DNA from: Glandiceps talaboti
Taxonomy: Eukaryota; Hemichordata; Enteropneusta; Spengelidae
Reading direction: 5' to 3'
NCBI RefSeq assembly: GCF_964340395.1
Contig: NC_135566.1
Span: forward strand, 17,520,001-17,584,000
Length of the DNA stretch: 64,000 nucleotides
The translations under genes were made by a program, and so were the position numbers. Shown here piece after piece: positions 47,301-56,763 of this stretch; position 1 is the stretch's first letter; the number at the start of each line of letters is the position of its first letter. Under the pieces are notes generated by a model. The model did not search any database. It saw nothing but the letters and a program-made list of their open reading frames with translations, and was not told the origin of the DNA.

Positions 47301-49367
47301 ATAATTAAGAATTATTTAAGATAATTAAGTTAATTAAGCTAAATAAGTGAATTTTGTGAACAAATTTTGATGGATATTACAAAACCTTTGTCTCACGACA
47401 TCTCAACAAACCCTTTTACCATTTCTTTGGCATTTAAGCTATCTTCACATTTCCGACTTTCCAAATTTTTACGGATTATCAGGTTTTTACCTTAAAAAAA
47501 AATAAAAAAAAAAAAAAAAAAATTCCTTCTTTACTTTATATTTATCAAACTTTACTTGACTTGATGTATGATATAAACTATACGGGCTCGTCTGTCCTCA
47601 ATAATCTCTTTGACAGTATGTGACCTTCATCTTTCGGTACCATCACTTTCGCTCTTCCCAATATTTTGTGAACTACATTAGCTTCTCTTACAATTAGGCT
47701 GGTTACGTGTTTTGGGGACAAAACATATTTTGACGGGGGGAATGGTGTTACGAGTCACAAAATAAACATTTAAGATTTGATAATTCCTCTGTTGACAAAA
47801 GACACAAGTGATAAGGTCACATTGATTAATGAGACAGAGCCGGGTCAAGTAATGTTATTCTATCCTAATGAGTAGAGGTCACATGTCATCTTAGAGTGAT
47901 AAATTGTCCCAATTGAATCAACAGCTGTCTAGCTAGAATTATTTAGGACGGGTCAATAAACTGGCTATTGCTGAATTGAATTAATTATATTAATAAACAT
48001 TTACTAAATAAGGTTAAGAGAGAATCTTTTGTTGTAAACAATTTGTTTGTTAACCATATTTGTAATACGGAATGAACGATGTTTTAAATAAAAATGTTGA
48101 TGACGTATGCGTTTGAAGTAGCTTTGGAATTCGCTATTCCGGAGACTAAGTCAGTTGGCGACTGAAGTGAAGAGGATACCAGCGGGTTCTTGAGAAATTG
48201 TGAGCTGGGCTGAAATTACTTGAAAGAACTTTGACAATTAACTGTAATTGACTGGAACTGAGGCGAATAGCTCCCTATGCTGCAAATCGTATAAGTCATT
48301 CAACACAAAAGTAATATTTGTGTCCTTGTGAGTTTCTTCTTTTTACAGAGCACTGTTTCGTGAAATCGGTACCTCTCAGATTGCTATCCGGGCGAGTCCA
48401 AAGTTTACCGCTGAACACGGGTTAACGTTGCAGCTACCAAATTCAGCGTCGTAACAGTATGACAACAAATAACCAAATTGAATGTTTTTTACATTGTTAG
48501 TGACGGTTCAATGACCAAAGCTGTCTTTCTCAATACAGTGTATTTCGTACCCAACTTCTATTAAACACACACAATGAACACCGTCTACACATGACAACTC
48601 CGACAAATATTATGAGTCAACAAATATCATGCACTAAGGGAACAAGCAAAGTTTATGGTGGGGGATGAGAAACTATGAGGTTACGACAAAATAATGAATG
48701 CGAATCGAAGGCCCTAATCACTTATCACCTGCAAAATCACATTATGAACCACATGGCACTAAGGTTTAGTTAGTTAATGTTTACAAAAATAAACAAACAA
48801 ACAAACAAACAAACAAACAAACAAACAAACAAACAAACAAACAAACAAACAAAACAAACAAAACAAACAAGCAAGCAAGCAAACAGACAATAAATAAATA
48901 AATACTGACAAGCGTTCACAAGGAAGTAATTACAAATCATTATCAACGACAAGAATTACTAGTGGGACTCGTCAATCAATTTTTTTAATTGTAAAACAAA
49001 GCCAATCGGCCACATGGTCTGGCGGCCATCTTGGATTCAATTTCAAATGCCTCTCACTTGCATAATAATTAATCAATCAAAAATCTAAGAAGTTTTGTGG
49101 ACCATGTAGCCAAGATGCCACATACCAAACTTCAGGTTGTTCTGAAATTATTGTTTAGTGTTTATATATAAACACCAACTACAAAATTAATGTGACACCT
49201 ACCGATATACCATTAGGAATCCTTCCAACAGAGAAGTTTCCCTCCTGATAAGACAGTAGAATCAGAACTGTTGGTAACACTATAGTCACAAGAGCAATAA
49301 ACAACCATCGCTTGTTATTCTTTAGTATACTACTACATACAACCACTTGTTTGGAATTATTCGCCAT
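31903..49367 (-). CDS. NXPE family protein 2 (two visible exons, 15.8-kb intron)
   Basis: Exon 1 (49367-49203, 55 codons) and exon 2 (33366-31903, 487 codons plus stop) join in phase 0. The domain layout is as in NXPE 1: type II anchor, Ig/neurexophilin-like region, PC-esterase-like region with GDSVTEE. Exon 1 lacks one codon relative to copy A. The first 320 or so residues of exon 2 differ from NXPE 1 at only two places, while the remaining 165 differ at more than twenty. The intron holds a young antisense Gypsy element, so correct splicing is uncertain, though both splice sites are preserved. Confidence 0.8.
34910..35131. repeat. (CATG)n/(CACG)n/(CATA)n microsatellite
   Basis: Mixed tetranucleotide array in the NXPE 2 intron. 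Confidence 0.95.
35254..35427. repeat. (CATA)n (CA)n (CGTA)n (CATA)n microsatellite
   Basis: Counterpart of 12294-12512 in copy A, with a longer CA core and GTAC steps. Confidence 0.95.
36016..36726 (+). repeat. 5' LTR (711 bp)
   Basis: Terminal 8-bp inverted repeat TGTTACGA/TCGTAACA. Several AATAAA signals (36031, 36262, 36357). One difference from the 3' LTR. Promoter position not resolved. Confidence 0.95.
36727..36818 (+). promoter_or_regulatory. Leader with putative primer-binding site and splice donors
   Basis: Directly after the LTR, a tggtgtaaaatccggg stretch begins with TGG two bases in, as expected for a tRNA primer-binding site; the tRNA is not identified. CAG-GTAAAA near 36772 and C-GTAAGT at 36796-36801 are good splice donors just upstream of gag and could make subgenomic mRNAs for the downstream genes (inference). 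Confidence 0.45.
36819..38060 (+). CDS. Gypsy gag
   Basis: 413 codons from ATG. Gln/Asn/Pro-rich start, a helical retrotransposon-gag domain (WLNKFDAF...AERWYVDL...RLREKCAKA, about residues 105-225), a coiled-coil-like stretch (about 265-300), then two CCHC zinc knuckles at 366-379 and 387-400. Intact. It ends in TAA at 38058-38060, ten bases after the A-AAA-AAC slippery site, and its product would assemble the particle and package RNA. Confidence 0.92.
   Translation: MLLRSGRILRQPDIPQIPLAQMANLENNLQIDQDIIPIVPIDHNLQPNIPIAQNLEQNNQADPIHNIQNLIQDVNNRIERVQISDEKPPYYYGKEDESPERWLNKFDAFAVLKNLNDDQKVQYFILLIRDVAERWYVDLDENQAQNWNELRPLFIARFHRIQPRWLVDQQLNLIKQRQNESVDDYSSRLREKCAKAMRTAPEILSLFLQGLRHEIKIATLSREPNDFENAFSAAKTAEIISQLPNHDSQLTSRNTTLKLPKNRIDQELHDDMVELTTQLRQKNELLTRRNEELQQQVQSQTFSDNRVGYYPQTQRNLQFRQNQGNYFAVGRPNFNTNRPMYDRQNNFDKNRPRYGGREIMSGRQICRNCNRSGHMAPSCPERNNRGCYSCGQIGHIARNCPKPTYSRFYSKND
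38048..38054 (+). promoter_or_regulatory. Putative -1 ribosomal frameshift site A-AAA-AAC (gag/pol)
   Basis: In the gag frame the bases fall as A AAA AAC, the canonical X-XXY-YYZ arrangement. After a -1 slip the frame is open into pol with no stop, and the pol frame has no ATG for its first ten codons. A stimulatory structure downstream was not modelled. Confidence 0.75.
38066..41770 (+). CDS. Gypsy pol: protease, RT, RNase H, integrase (zinc and catalytic domains)
   Basis: The open frame begins within the gag end, with GTG as first listed codon. Aspartic protease DSGAT (residues 47-51); RT with YIDD (475-478); RNase H with D624, E665, D690 and D733; integrase zinc domain H926, H933, C963, C966; catalytic D994, D1054, E1090. 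All key residues are present. After the A8 run at 41651-41658 the frame reads about 37 unrelated codons and stops, while the integrase C-terminus continues in the -1 frame (see next entry). An odd detail is the Arg at 631 in the RNase H beta-strand after YTDAS, where small residues are usual. Confidence 0.93.
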   Translation: MRNIKSKEPNMSHTPKLNSVKSADLKVQSNNLITIKIFNTAISALIDSGATINVVSTKLFEKIPQLKKFKIKRPKYKCIELPNNQQIPIQGYVKIPIRIENQLINVPVHLVKDIDRDLILGMEFLEQHKAIIDFAHKKLFIHANAVLRPAKKYVIPPRCECIISAKLRGSFPNGLIGTTTNMTSLHYLGIQVARVLASTYEGSVPIRLINTSNNEAILGRHIRLGTFRPLPDGTTLHDFDMTDRYLNNKTHPSQTNPSLEREEFHSLFDFTGQCSNLTNSQINDLQEVLWRNRRAFVDNSNTLGYCDIIKHTIDLEPNAKVKPKAPYRVSPDKREEISRQINDLLRQNIIRRSKSPFSAPVLLVKKPSGSWRLVIDYRELNKVTIIYNHPLPNISDSLEMIGAQSPKYFSTLDMTSGFWQIALDEKDSHKTAFVTHDGKFEFKTLPQGLRNSSSSFQRSLEFILNQLQYKICICYIDDILIFATTFRQHLQNLDIVLGRLINANLKLSPRKCIFGKREVKFLGHILNENGISTDPKKVDAILKFPVPTKVSQLQSFLGCAGYYRRFIHNYSKIANPLHKLLAKSAKFIWTNDCQQAFDTLKKALTSKPILAFPRFNEEFLLYTDASAYSVRFILAQVQDGIERVISYGGRTLNPAQRNYTCTEREGLAVIHALTQCDIYLRGNKFTIITDHANLIYLFKMKTPSSRLARWVLKVQGYNYDILFRPGAKIPHADSLSRREYPPEKYQNSEITPTDTDNTNSDDINYTHNQSQLTMNEISNIPEIANLQLNTQEDILTDIRHLYDSSETDIMTDQLCNASTQSIDSNDTLTDHSEIDNTHTGINKLYNLQRQDKHLLPMINYLTNDGELPTDSKHAQKIIQSSDNFTILNGILYHYWSPTGKSAKAHNCIRQLVIPKSLQLYILRRVHDDVTAGHLGTSRTLQAIRLRYYWDTLIKDVTVYVASCVFCHSRKRGIRYRQKLLPIPVNGLFDKIGIDFVGKLPTTKSGNSYILVITEYLTKFCWAFPTANCKAETVSRILFEHIFCQFGFTNSLLSDQGSSFMSQIVTELCRYFDVIKQRSSPYMPTTNGSVECLNKSIINMLSIYVNCQSSDWDKFLQSVLFAYRATPHEATGITPFCALFGTEPRLPVDAEILPRLGKSRNIQYHLDELAHARNLAISLAKQNIQKAQHKMKTYFDKKKHMITDSKWVMSYIYITQQSNWVEHLNFTTLFVGHFE
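41653..42426 (+). CDS. Integrase C-terminal module with chromodomain (separate frame)
   Basis: The frame is open from 41653 and lies -1 relative to pol. It has no ATG at its beginning. In residues counted from the GTG at 41680: GDVVY and the GPFRI of the GPY/F module (2-30), a low-complexity Asn/Thr/Ser linker (72-180), then a chromodomain (about 186-235) with Y-V-x-KII, YLIKWEGY and SWEP, including the two cage tryptophans W207 and W217. Chromodomains steer integration to marked chromatin in chromoviruses. Whether this part is reached by programmed slippage at A-AAA-AAG or was cut off by a one-base mutation is open. Confidence 0.85.
   Translation, partial: KKAHDHRFKVGDVVYLHHPAVKLGRTPKFHHPFRGPFRIIEQVSPVNFKLEYITGDKKYPKLIHANRLKHARLRPPQFLSDNNNATTLTASEAPLRDNSNSATNNNNITSNTDKNNRRQTTMTDYHMNSETEYYSCSETTSNQHTNSPRGQSWRKNIRDRAELRREKRYTHQNQTDDSSDAITNTLTAENDQTFYNVQKIIRGRYKNGKLQYLIKWEGYSSEFNSWEPVENLNQLALNILKDHPVFISGSRTYKRHL
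42427..42997 (+). other. Gap between pol and the extra ORF, no gene seen
   Basis: About 570 bp, AT-rich, with stops in all forward frames. A tatactgag-gtttc sequence 12 bases before the next ATG could act as a splice acceptor (inference). Confidence 0.5.
42998..44083 (+). CDS. Extra Gypsy ORF: helical/ankyrin-like protein with a SOCS-box-like end
   Basis: 361 codons from ATG, intact. Not a gag, pol or env domain. Residues 80-220 are paired helices reminiscent of degenerate ankyrin repeats (for example TAIEHSKLNSLKVILAYF at 121-138). Residues 226-235 (DLFALCVFKI) fit the elongin-BC box L-x3-C-x3-hydrophobic, followed by RDCISLGRN as in ankyrin-SOCS (ASB) proteins. Residues 265-279 (VSQLPLPKRIQQAIL) fit the Cullin-5 box with its LPLP core. 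The spacing between boxes is about ten residues longer than usual, and the first position of the BC box is Asp rather than Ser/Thr/Pro. The order ankyrin then SOCS box suggests capture of an ASB-like host gene. It would recruit an elongin-BC/Cullin-5 ubiquitin ligase; the target is unknown. The box match was made by eye. Confidence 0.55.
   Translation: MTIWLNEEHGIWAMEALDCNCLLREDSFYEALRQHCDPADLEFLRLQRIAATPANEDYTPIFEDSVEISPRNIKYLYNMDKVTYQGIINDHANLVEYALKNYNLHFPSNPYLHWKTYVTATAIEHSKLNSLKVILAYFSKNNTPWHSLRIDVLCYALFMCYNYRSLGTFGNHDEKFRKAHEILIYVMSCVQARTKLSQALFNSMLKAESLQSYFEPLIPYFNQPDDLFALCVFKIRDCISLGRNPKFYGGTIKLSQSKRDAGRLVSQLPLPKRIQQAILDSHDIFTATTFPTSPDEPHRYTYKFYNSQCGRFTEYENSEDHGENCDCLNLTSLDNIYVTPYYNAYLFPPIDDTYLFPHKGQ
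44090..44269 (+). other. Short open frame without ATG between the extra ORF and env
   Basis: 59 codons open from TTG 44090 to TGA 44267-44269, seven bases after the stop of the extra ORF. No family recognised. It may be a leftover of a longer coding unit, a spliced exon, or chance. Confidence 0.25.
44301..46859 (+). CDS. Gypsy env: F-type fusion-glycoprotein-like
   Basis: 852 codons from ATG, intact. Signal peptide at about 1-27; a dibasic furin-like site (Arg148 to Arg151) followed at once by a hydrophobic, glycine-containing segment ending in SKTLFGT, the hallmark of errantivirus env and baculovirus F proteins; helical heptad-like region at about 170-260; several N-glycosylation sequons; Cys-rich ectodomain; hydrophobic membrane segments at about 641-663 and 707-728, then a long tail. 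Known of the family: class I membrane fusion for entry. Two candidate membrane segments rather than one is odd. Expression would need a spliced mRNA. Confidence 0.85.
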   Translation: MDRRTFLFTMLKATVFFYVMLFPLLYAKSDSDYDFMATDDVQRLNYGVIFEKVAVIEASASSWSLTIAVPWLDIHEIVKVTSTFQHKQVCLLNITDAMCDEFSASIKTLNYRIKYKLKELRHYLNELDRLSSFKYGNKGFDNGYNSERKTRSILPIIGQISKTLFGTATTKDVSILARHISSVEQELANQRTGLRHFSADLSSVLKITNRRIDNLWSSVNNTFSTVEQLTLAVADIERLRLQTQRQDHSYHLSNDQFHRYMLLLNALDDRSRTLDVLIAKATERLIGMQTLLEGYLPPEFVSSKLLENSLQKLQDNFQKKYSQYHLCHETASYYHRQKGATFYRNGHNIYINIPVPLCRHSLIFDVFKVIHLPIPSFPSVAQNTNGTAISQSVTSTVLNNLPNYFAIQRNGDYFLEMSTAEFQTCQGLSILICQPLTILKPDLPSCARAVLLNQHSKVLKWCNPQIIVRHTGIQRAQVLRNSQVLIKGYSSDWHLSCNDAILQKIEKCHFCVITIPCGCLLFSKKYYIDTLGNSCQQDHDIVYSHTLNIPVLMSLYSTALPTLKLSTLSDNPTSVQLPDVQILETEWKQTLSTENDIKIDLNRAATMLRDNSKVFLTPMDQFRQENINFNDDPSVFTMFPNSIWVTLALSCVNLALSIYLMWKMRNFSIALQILLAKRVEAQEISWFISTNPSPTKPFEPPHNTDYIKYIVEAICIFALCIIFMITYKYCLRAIKQYWHKLMVKTTASEASPIDHEMHVIPILPAISDHPMCDSSKDMTSLPSCTIHDNPLQGPFIHEDARLVNSRLSDVTTDIHASNGNDISRQTSANATPLQPQNSIPKCDPLNLTWFTI
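46860..47745 (+). other. Gypsy 3' untranslated region and polypurine tract
   Basis: No gene. AT-rich, with an A-rich stretch at 47494-47522. The purine run gacggggggaatgg ends at 47745, directly before the 3' LTR, and is the probable plus-strand primer. Repeated tttgaactctta and aacttttcaagt-like words occur at about 47040-47260. Confidence 0.65.
47746..48456 (+). repeat. 3' LTR (711 bp)
   Basis: Same length as the 5' LTR, one difference found on reading through both (C at 48110). Ends TCGTAACA, followed by the gtat target duplicate. Confidence 0.95.
48784..48902. repeat. (AAAC)n microsatellite
   Basis: NXPE 2 intron; counterpart of 13421-13580. Confidence 0.95.
49203..49367 (-). CDS. NXPE 2 exon 1 (membrane anchor)
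   Basis: MANNSKQ start, hydrophobic anchor, donor GTAGGTGT at 49202. 165 nt with one codon deleted near the end of the anchor; the frame is kept. Confidence 0.75.
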
Positions 49368-51521
49368 CGTGTGCACCGTAATCCTCCAACTAAGAGATCT
49401 GTGTTTGGGAGAAGAATAGACGGTCAAAACAGTTATTTCCCCACAGACTTGTCGTTGGTTTTCTAATCTAGCGATACTACATCAACTACAAGACTTAGGT
49501 TATAAATTCACGCAACCTGAACGAAAACGTTTTCTGGCTCAACAAGAAATGTTACTAAGGCAGTCTTCAATAATTACAATATGGGGGATAAAGCTGTTTT
49601 GATGCGTCAAATGTAGCCCTCTACCGATTGTTTGTTCTGAAAGCTGGTCCTCCCTTTCTCTAACACATGATCCTTAGCCATCTTAACTGACATTTTGATT
49701 TTTTGAATATTCCAAATTTGCTATGACTCTTCATGATCAGTTCTGCTGGTCTCGAATGGCATTGTTCTTTCCCAATATTAATACTACACTCAATTTGTGT
49801 TAATGGCAAATTACTATTGAATTCCAATATTTTGATTCAATTACCAGATCTAGAGCTGAAAGCCAAAACTCTCAAAGACTACATGGATGCACTATCGACA
49901 TTTTTGGGACCATTGTCAACATCTCCATTCCACCACATTGTCCTGACATCTACCTCCTCTCTTCACACCAACAACTAAGAATTAATTCACTGAAGTGATT
50001 TAACTGAGATGTTTTGAAATCACATTACAGTGGTGGCAGTTGTTGGATCTCACAACAGTGCACGTGGGATGGGGAACTGGTAGCAAAATTATATAATACA
50101 ATGAGTCAAAATAAATGTGACCCTTCCAAGGCCAATTTGTAAAATATCAACCCTGCCCCACCCCACCCCCACCATTGTTATGTCCCTAACATTCTATAAA
50201 AAATCTTACCAACAGAGATACTGCTCACTATGGAGGGGTCTGATTTAAAGTAGGACACCTTGTCACTGGCATATGATTGCCGCATTTCAAAAACGTAAAC
50301 ATTGGACCTAATTAACTGATCATGCATAATTATGAATCTCGCATGTCCTTTATATTTATTAATTATTTTTACTGCTATGCCACTCTATTGATGTCGTCAG
50401 ATTCCGGCTTTACAACTGTCAAAAGAGAAGAAGTAAGTGGCTAGGATGTGGATTATGACTCAATTTCAAGGCGTGGTTGCAGCTTTTCAAGAGAGTACAC
50501 ATATGACCTGCCAGCAGGTTATAAAAAATCATTTTCATTCAAATAAAGAACACTGTTGTTAATTTAACAGAAATCTATTACAAAACTGACACGAAGCACG
50601 AAATATTACACTGACTGATCATACAGTTGTCAGATTTATCAAACGTTTTACACTGTTTTCTATATTTTGGTACAGCTACAATAGTTCGCAGGGGTGGTGT
50701 CGAATTTAGAGTAGTTAAAAGTTTTAACGGTTTGATTGCCGCTTTTCAAAATTTAAAGAAGGCATTGGCCCTGACACATCATGAACAACTGTTGTGAATA
50801 TCAAGTCCTTTAATATTTCTACTGCCATGTCATACTATGGATATGAGAAGAACTCTGTGAATATTACCGTCTAAGATCATATTTTAAGCTAATCTAACAT
50901 CACGAAAAGAACACTGTGAAACTATACTGCATGCCTGGACCATAATATACATAAAACCAAGACTTTTTACCTCAACGAACATTAACACCAGATACGAAAT
51001 GAATGCATCTCGTGAAAGTTTGGATATTGGTCACTATTTCGATAAAGAATAGTAACAGTAAAGTTACAACGATAATAGTTACTGTACGCATTCGTTAGCA
51101 AAATACGTTTAGCATTGTCGGTTCACATACTGTTTTGTGCGATGTAGACATTACATGGTTGACATTTAAGTCAGCCTGGATATTTATTCACAAGGTGTTG
51201 TCAGATTTCCCCTGGAAATCGTATTCATACGTCGGTACGTTCTTTTGTCACTTTTTCCATACACCTACGAGTGGCTCCTACATTCTCCATTGATTTCTGT
51301 TCTGAAGCCAATGTTATGTTTCGCCAACATAACTAGTTCTGAAAGATTGATGAATGGAATAACAGAACAACGAGCAATATTACTGTAATAGTAGACCGAA
51401 GCACATGGCAGCAATCGAGATTTCTTTATTCATTGTAGATATCACATTTTTGAACCGTTGTTATAAATAAATTTGTTTATACAGAGTCCTTCACCTCGAG
51501 TGCTTGAAGTGGCAGTGGTGT
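49368..51521. other. Upstream flank of NXPE 2, no gene seen
   Basis: Near-identical to 14047-16205. Probable promoter region of NXPE 2; no individual site can be supported. Confidence 0.5.
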
Positions 51522-52069
51522 CCACAAGAGATACAGGTAAGTATGGCGTTGTATGCATGACATAATTATAGATGATAACTTATTTGACTCGAACACTACA
51601 TTCTCAACAACTTATGTTGCTCTTCGGCAGCTTATTTGCGTCGACCTTTACATTTCATTTTCAAATTACAACAACTTATTTAGCTATTCGATAACTTATT
51701 TACCGCTAGTAATATGTGTCTAACTCACGTTATACTGTACATCGGCCGTCTATAGTCTCCAGTGGCCGCTCACATGCATCACTAGCACTGTCAACATCGT
51801 GACACACGATCCTCTAACATGGCTTTATTTGATCAACATGCAAGTATACTCATTTTATTTCCAGGTATGTGGACCATCAACAATGAAAATCATACTCCGT
51901 CTTGTAAAATTTGTTAATAGAGCTTTTGTGGGAGTTAGATGTTCCAATTCCCCTTAACAAGTTTAGTCGGTAAGGAGGTCAAAGGTCACCACAGTGGACA
52001 AAACACGTAGTGATAAGGCTTTATAAAAATAGCGCCAATAGCATTATAGCACAACTGTACATTCAATTT

Positions 52070-53540
<1,471 letters not shown>

Positions 53541-53599
53541 TTAGAGTGGTTCCGACTACGCTCAATTTTAGAATATGTGGTGTAGGTAGATTTTTTATT

Positions 53600-53675
53600 T
53601 TAATATATATATATAACTATTACGCTCTGCCACTGCGGTATAGAGCACTGTCTTAGCACATTGATACTCACCGAG

Positions 53676-53712
<37 letters not shown>
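53600..53712. repeat. (TA)n runs flanking a short unique block, copy C only
   Basis: TA repeats at about 53603-53615 and 53675-53712 surround about 60 bp (cactgcggtatagagcactg) that copy A lacks near 17240. Probably a small insertion at a TA microsatellite. Confidence 0.6.
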
Positions 53713-53714
<2 letters not shown>

Positions 53715-54243
53715 TGAGTGTCTAGTGCAGGTAGTCATGATTTCCGTTGTTTTCCACATGGTCTCTGTGTTATTCGTTTCTTCTCATCAAATGTACGGCC
53801 ATTGGAAATTGGGAGAACAGTTTTATATTGTCTTTTTAAGATGATGCCAGTTGCCGCATCCGCTTGCATGGTAACAAATTAGAGAAAAATCAAAACATTA
53901 CGTCATGCCAAAAGGCTTTTTCAAAGGCAATTATTTAATTAATTTTCCCATAGTTTAAAATACTACGAAACACAATGAACACGAACATTTTGATTTAGAG
54001 TGGCACGACTATAGTCTAGAGATCGGGTCACAGTGGTTTGACCTAGAGTCCTAGACTCGACTGACTCCAGATACTCTTATATGACCTTAATATGAACTGC
54101 CACCTTATGTTACGCAGATTTGTAAAGCAGTGGCCTGTATTTCAAAGGCATGTGTTGTTTTGTATTGAACAAAAGACAAGTTTTGTGAAGAAGTGTAGGT
54201 AGCGAAATAGGTAACAGTGTGACCCAATGTGCATAGCATTTCA

Positions 54244-55854
54244 GTACCGTAGCCTGCGGGTGGGGGGGGGGGCAGCTGCCCCCCTGAGATTTTGGAAAAA
54301 AGCAAGAAAAAAAGCGACTTTTTGAATACATAGCGATGCTATTAAAATTGTTATTTACGTGATGATTCTTTGCATGCACGATTTAAATTGATGGTTCACT
54401 AAAGTCAAATGTGACTGTACACTGACTCCTCGCTAATATGTATATTTATCTTTATTGTACGGTGGCTTAACTTTGAATAAAAATGTGTCCAGTTAAAAAT
54501 TGTAACTTTAAAAATTCTTTGTGCGGGAAAGTACAAAAGAAATTCACATGCACCGTGCATTTTCCGCGAGTAACAGTAGTCTTGAAAGTCTCCTTCCTTT
54601 GAAGATAGCAAGTCGCAATAATGTCAGAGAGTGAAACTCCAAAAAAAAAGACAGAAAAAGTCGTTCAACGTGAGGTCGCCTGTTGCATGCAGTGACTCCG
54701 AAGATGCACTCGGCCTCATTTAAATCTTGTTCCTTATATTAAAACATTTACTGATAAAACGGCAGACCTCTTTTTGGAATATTTGGTGGCCCTGAAAAAC
54801 TATTAAACTAGGTACGCAATTTAAGATCCACTCTTTAAAGATCCACTTTCAATAATTGTGCTCGGCGTTATCTTTGGTTAAAATGTTGTTTGATATAATT
54901 ATCTCATTGTACTGACACTAGCGTTATAATACACAATTCATTTTGAAGAGACAACTTGCTATGGAAAGAATGGCCCTGAATTTGTAAACAGAGTTGTACC
55001 TTCGACAACACAATCCAAACTTTAATTACAATGATAATGACAAGGAGAATTCATTGAATTCACCTTGGGTTCAACATAAAGGAGGCCCATAAAAGTGTAG
55101 GGTAAAGAAAATTATTATTTTGTTGTATTACTTATTTGAGAAAGCACCATCCAATTTTTTTTATTTAAAAGTTTGGTTTTTTTTTTACTATGAATGTGAT
55201 ATTTTTTCGGCAACTACTTTGAAAGATGTGACATTAGGCCAGAAAAAAATGAAAAGCTGTTCAACCTACCCATATATTTTTTTGGTGATGGGCAATATAT
55301 CCTGATGCGGGCTTCGCATTTGTTTCAAAATTAAGGATATTTCTTTATATTTTCTGAATAGTACATGTAACAATATACATTTGAGTCTATTCCAAATTAT
55401 ATAATATCTTATACAGTGGTTTACTTGGCTCTGCTGATGCATACAAGCATGAACTGAGATTAAGTTAAGCTGTTGCATATCCAATGTGCACTAAAAAGAT
55501 TTGAGCAAAGGTTTACGACCATGGGAGTGGGCTGAACAGCCTGAGGCATAGGACCATATTTTGCTATCATTATATATGGTTTGTTTTATCCTTGTCAAGC
55601 ATTGTGAAAAAATGAAATTCTACTACCTATCCAAATGTGATGGGTTAGGTTACCCGTTGACCAGCTTTTTTATTTTTTCTAGCCTTACATTTGATATTTA
55701 ATTGCGTATGCTAAAATATATATTATGTAAATTTATGCAAATGTATGTAAATTAGCCATTTTTCGAAATTTTAAATGCATGATTGCACCAAGACAAGGTT
55801 CTGCCAACCCCCCAACCCCCCCCCCCCCCGGCAATTTGGTCAGGCTACGGCCCT
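54244..55854. mobile_element. hAT-like non-autonomous DNA transposon, 1.6 kb
   Basis: Copy A has an intact gcatttcaca site (18176-18185) where copy C has this insertion. gcatttca is present on both sides (54236-54243 and 55855-55862), an 8-bp target duplication as in hAT elements. The ends share CCGTAGCCTG as an inverted repeat and continue into poly-G and poly-C tracts. No transposase remains; a short lysine-rich start near 54621 (MSESETPKKK) may be a relic. Confidence 0.8.
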
Positions 55855-56474
55855 GCATTTCACACATTTGAGTAGATTGCAGGGTCGAGCACTACGACTA
55901 CAAAATGTACATGTATGAGACGTACAATCATGTCAATATGTAATCTCGTATACAGGAGAAATAAAACTGTTACAAACGCTATCACTCGATGTAGCCATTT
56001 TCGTAGCTTTGAAATTGAACCAAATAAATTCAGTGGACATTTTGGTCTCGTTGTTTACTCACATGACTTTCAAGTATTACTGACGCATACAATCAGGTAA
56101 GCATTTTCCATTAGGTTCACACACTGAATAATTCCACCTTGTCGTTCAACCTTCTAAACATAGTATTAGGTGTCATTCCACTTAGATTATTATAGAGGTT
56201 GTCGTTCCACCTTTTTTGATAGAGTAGAGGGTGTCCTTCCACACTTATATAATTATAGTCAAGGGTGTCATTTCGTCATTTTGCTAGATGAAATGCAGTC
56301 ATTCCATCTACTGATACATAGTTTCTGGTGTCATTCATTTTGTGCCAGTCTAAACACTGCTATAAACGATTACTGCAAGCGAAGAAACGCTTTACTCGGA
56401 TGTTATGAGTTGTTGCAGGTTTTACCCCGAACACAACACAGCACATACATATATGTATATATACACTAACTAAA

Positions 56475-56605
56475 AACTTGACACCTACTGATATACGACT
56501 AGGTATCCTTCCAATAGAGAAATTTCCCTCCTGCTTGATAAGCCGACAGTAGAATTAGAACTATTGCTGACAACATAGTCACAAGAGCAATAGACAACCA
56601 CGTAC
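56475..56605 (-). pseudogene. Relic of an NXPE exon 1 (copy C)
   Basis: Counterpart of 18846-18971, with the same 4-base insertion after CTTATCA. It retains a little more of the upstream exon (cgtaccgcttgttatt) before it is cut by the first palindrome. Confidence 0.7.
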
Positions 56606-56616
56606 CGCTTGTTATT

Positions 56617-56762
56617 TAAGCAATAACCCCCGCCGAAGGCGGGTATACACGAGATTTTGGTACAATTCGCGACATATAGCACGAGCCGAATGGCGAGTGC
56701 TATATGGAGCGAATTGTACCAAATTCGAGTGTATACCCGCCTTCGGCGGGGGTTATTGCTTA
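56617..56762. repeat. Palindrome 1 (146 bp)
   Basis: Arms of about 60 bp from taagcaataacccccgccga to its complement ending gggggttattgctta, then a nearly palindromic core around gagccgaatggcga. Confidence 0.9.
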
Positions 56763-56763
56763 A

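Larger units (their letters stand above)
36016..48456 (+). mobile_element. Env-bearing Ty3/Gypsy LTR retrotransposon, 12.4 kb, near-intact
   Basis: Order: LTR, gag, pol (protease-RT-RNase H-integrase), integrase C-terminus plus chromodomain in another frame, an extra ORF, env, polypurine tract, LTR. LTRs are 711 bp, begin TGTTACGA, end TCGTAACA and differ at one position (36380 T, 48110 C), pointing to a very recent insertion. Flanking gtat (36012-36015 and 48457-48460) is a 4-bp target-site duplication; unoccupied sites are at about 13091-13105 and 30530-30545. It lies antisense in the NXPE 2 intron. Combining a chromodomain with an F-type env is unusual as far as I know. Confidence 0.93.

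Noticed and set aside
53620-53672. Possible tRNA-derived fragment between TA runs
   Set aside because: No convincing A/B boxes or cloverleaf could be read.
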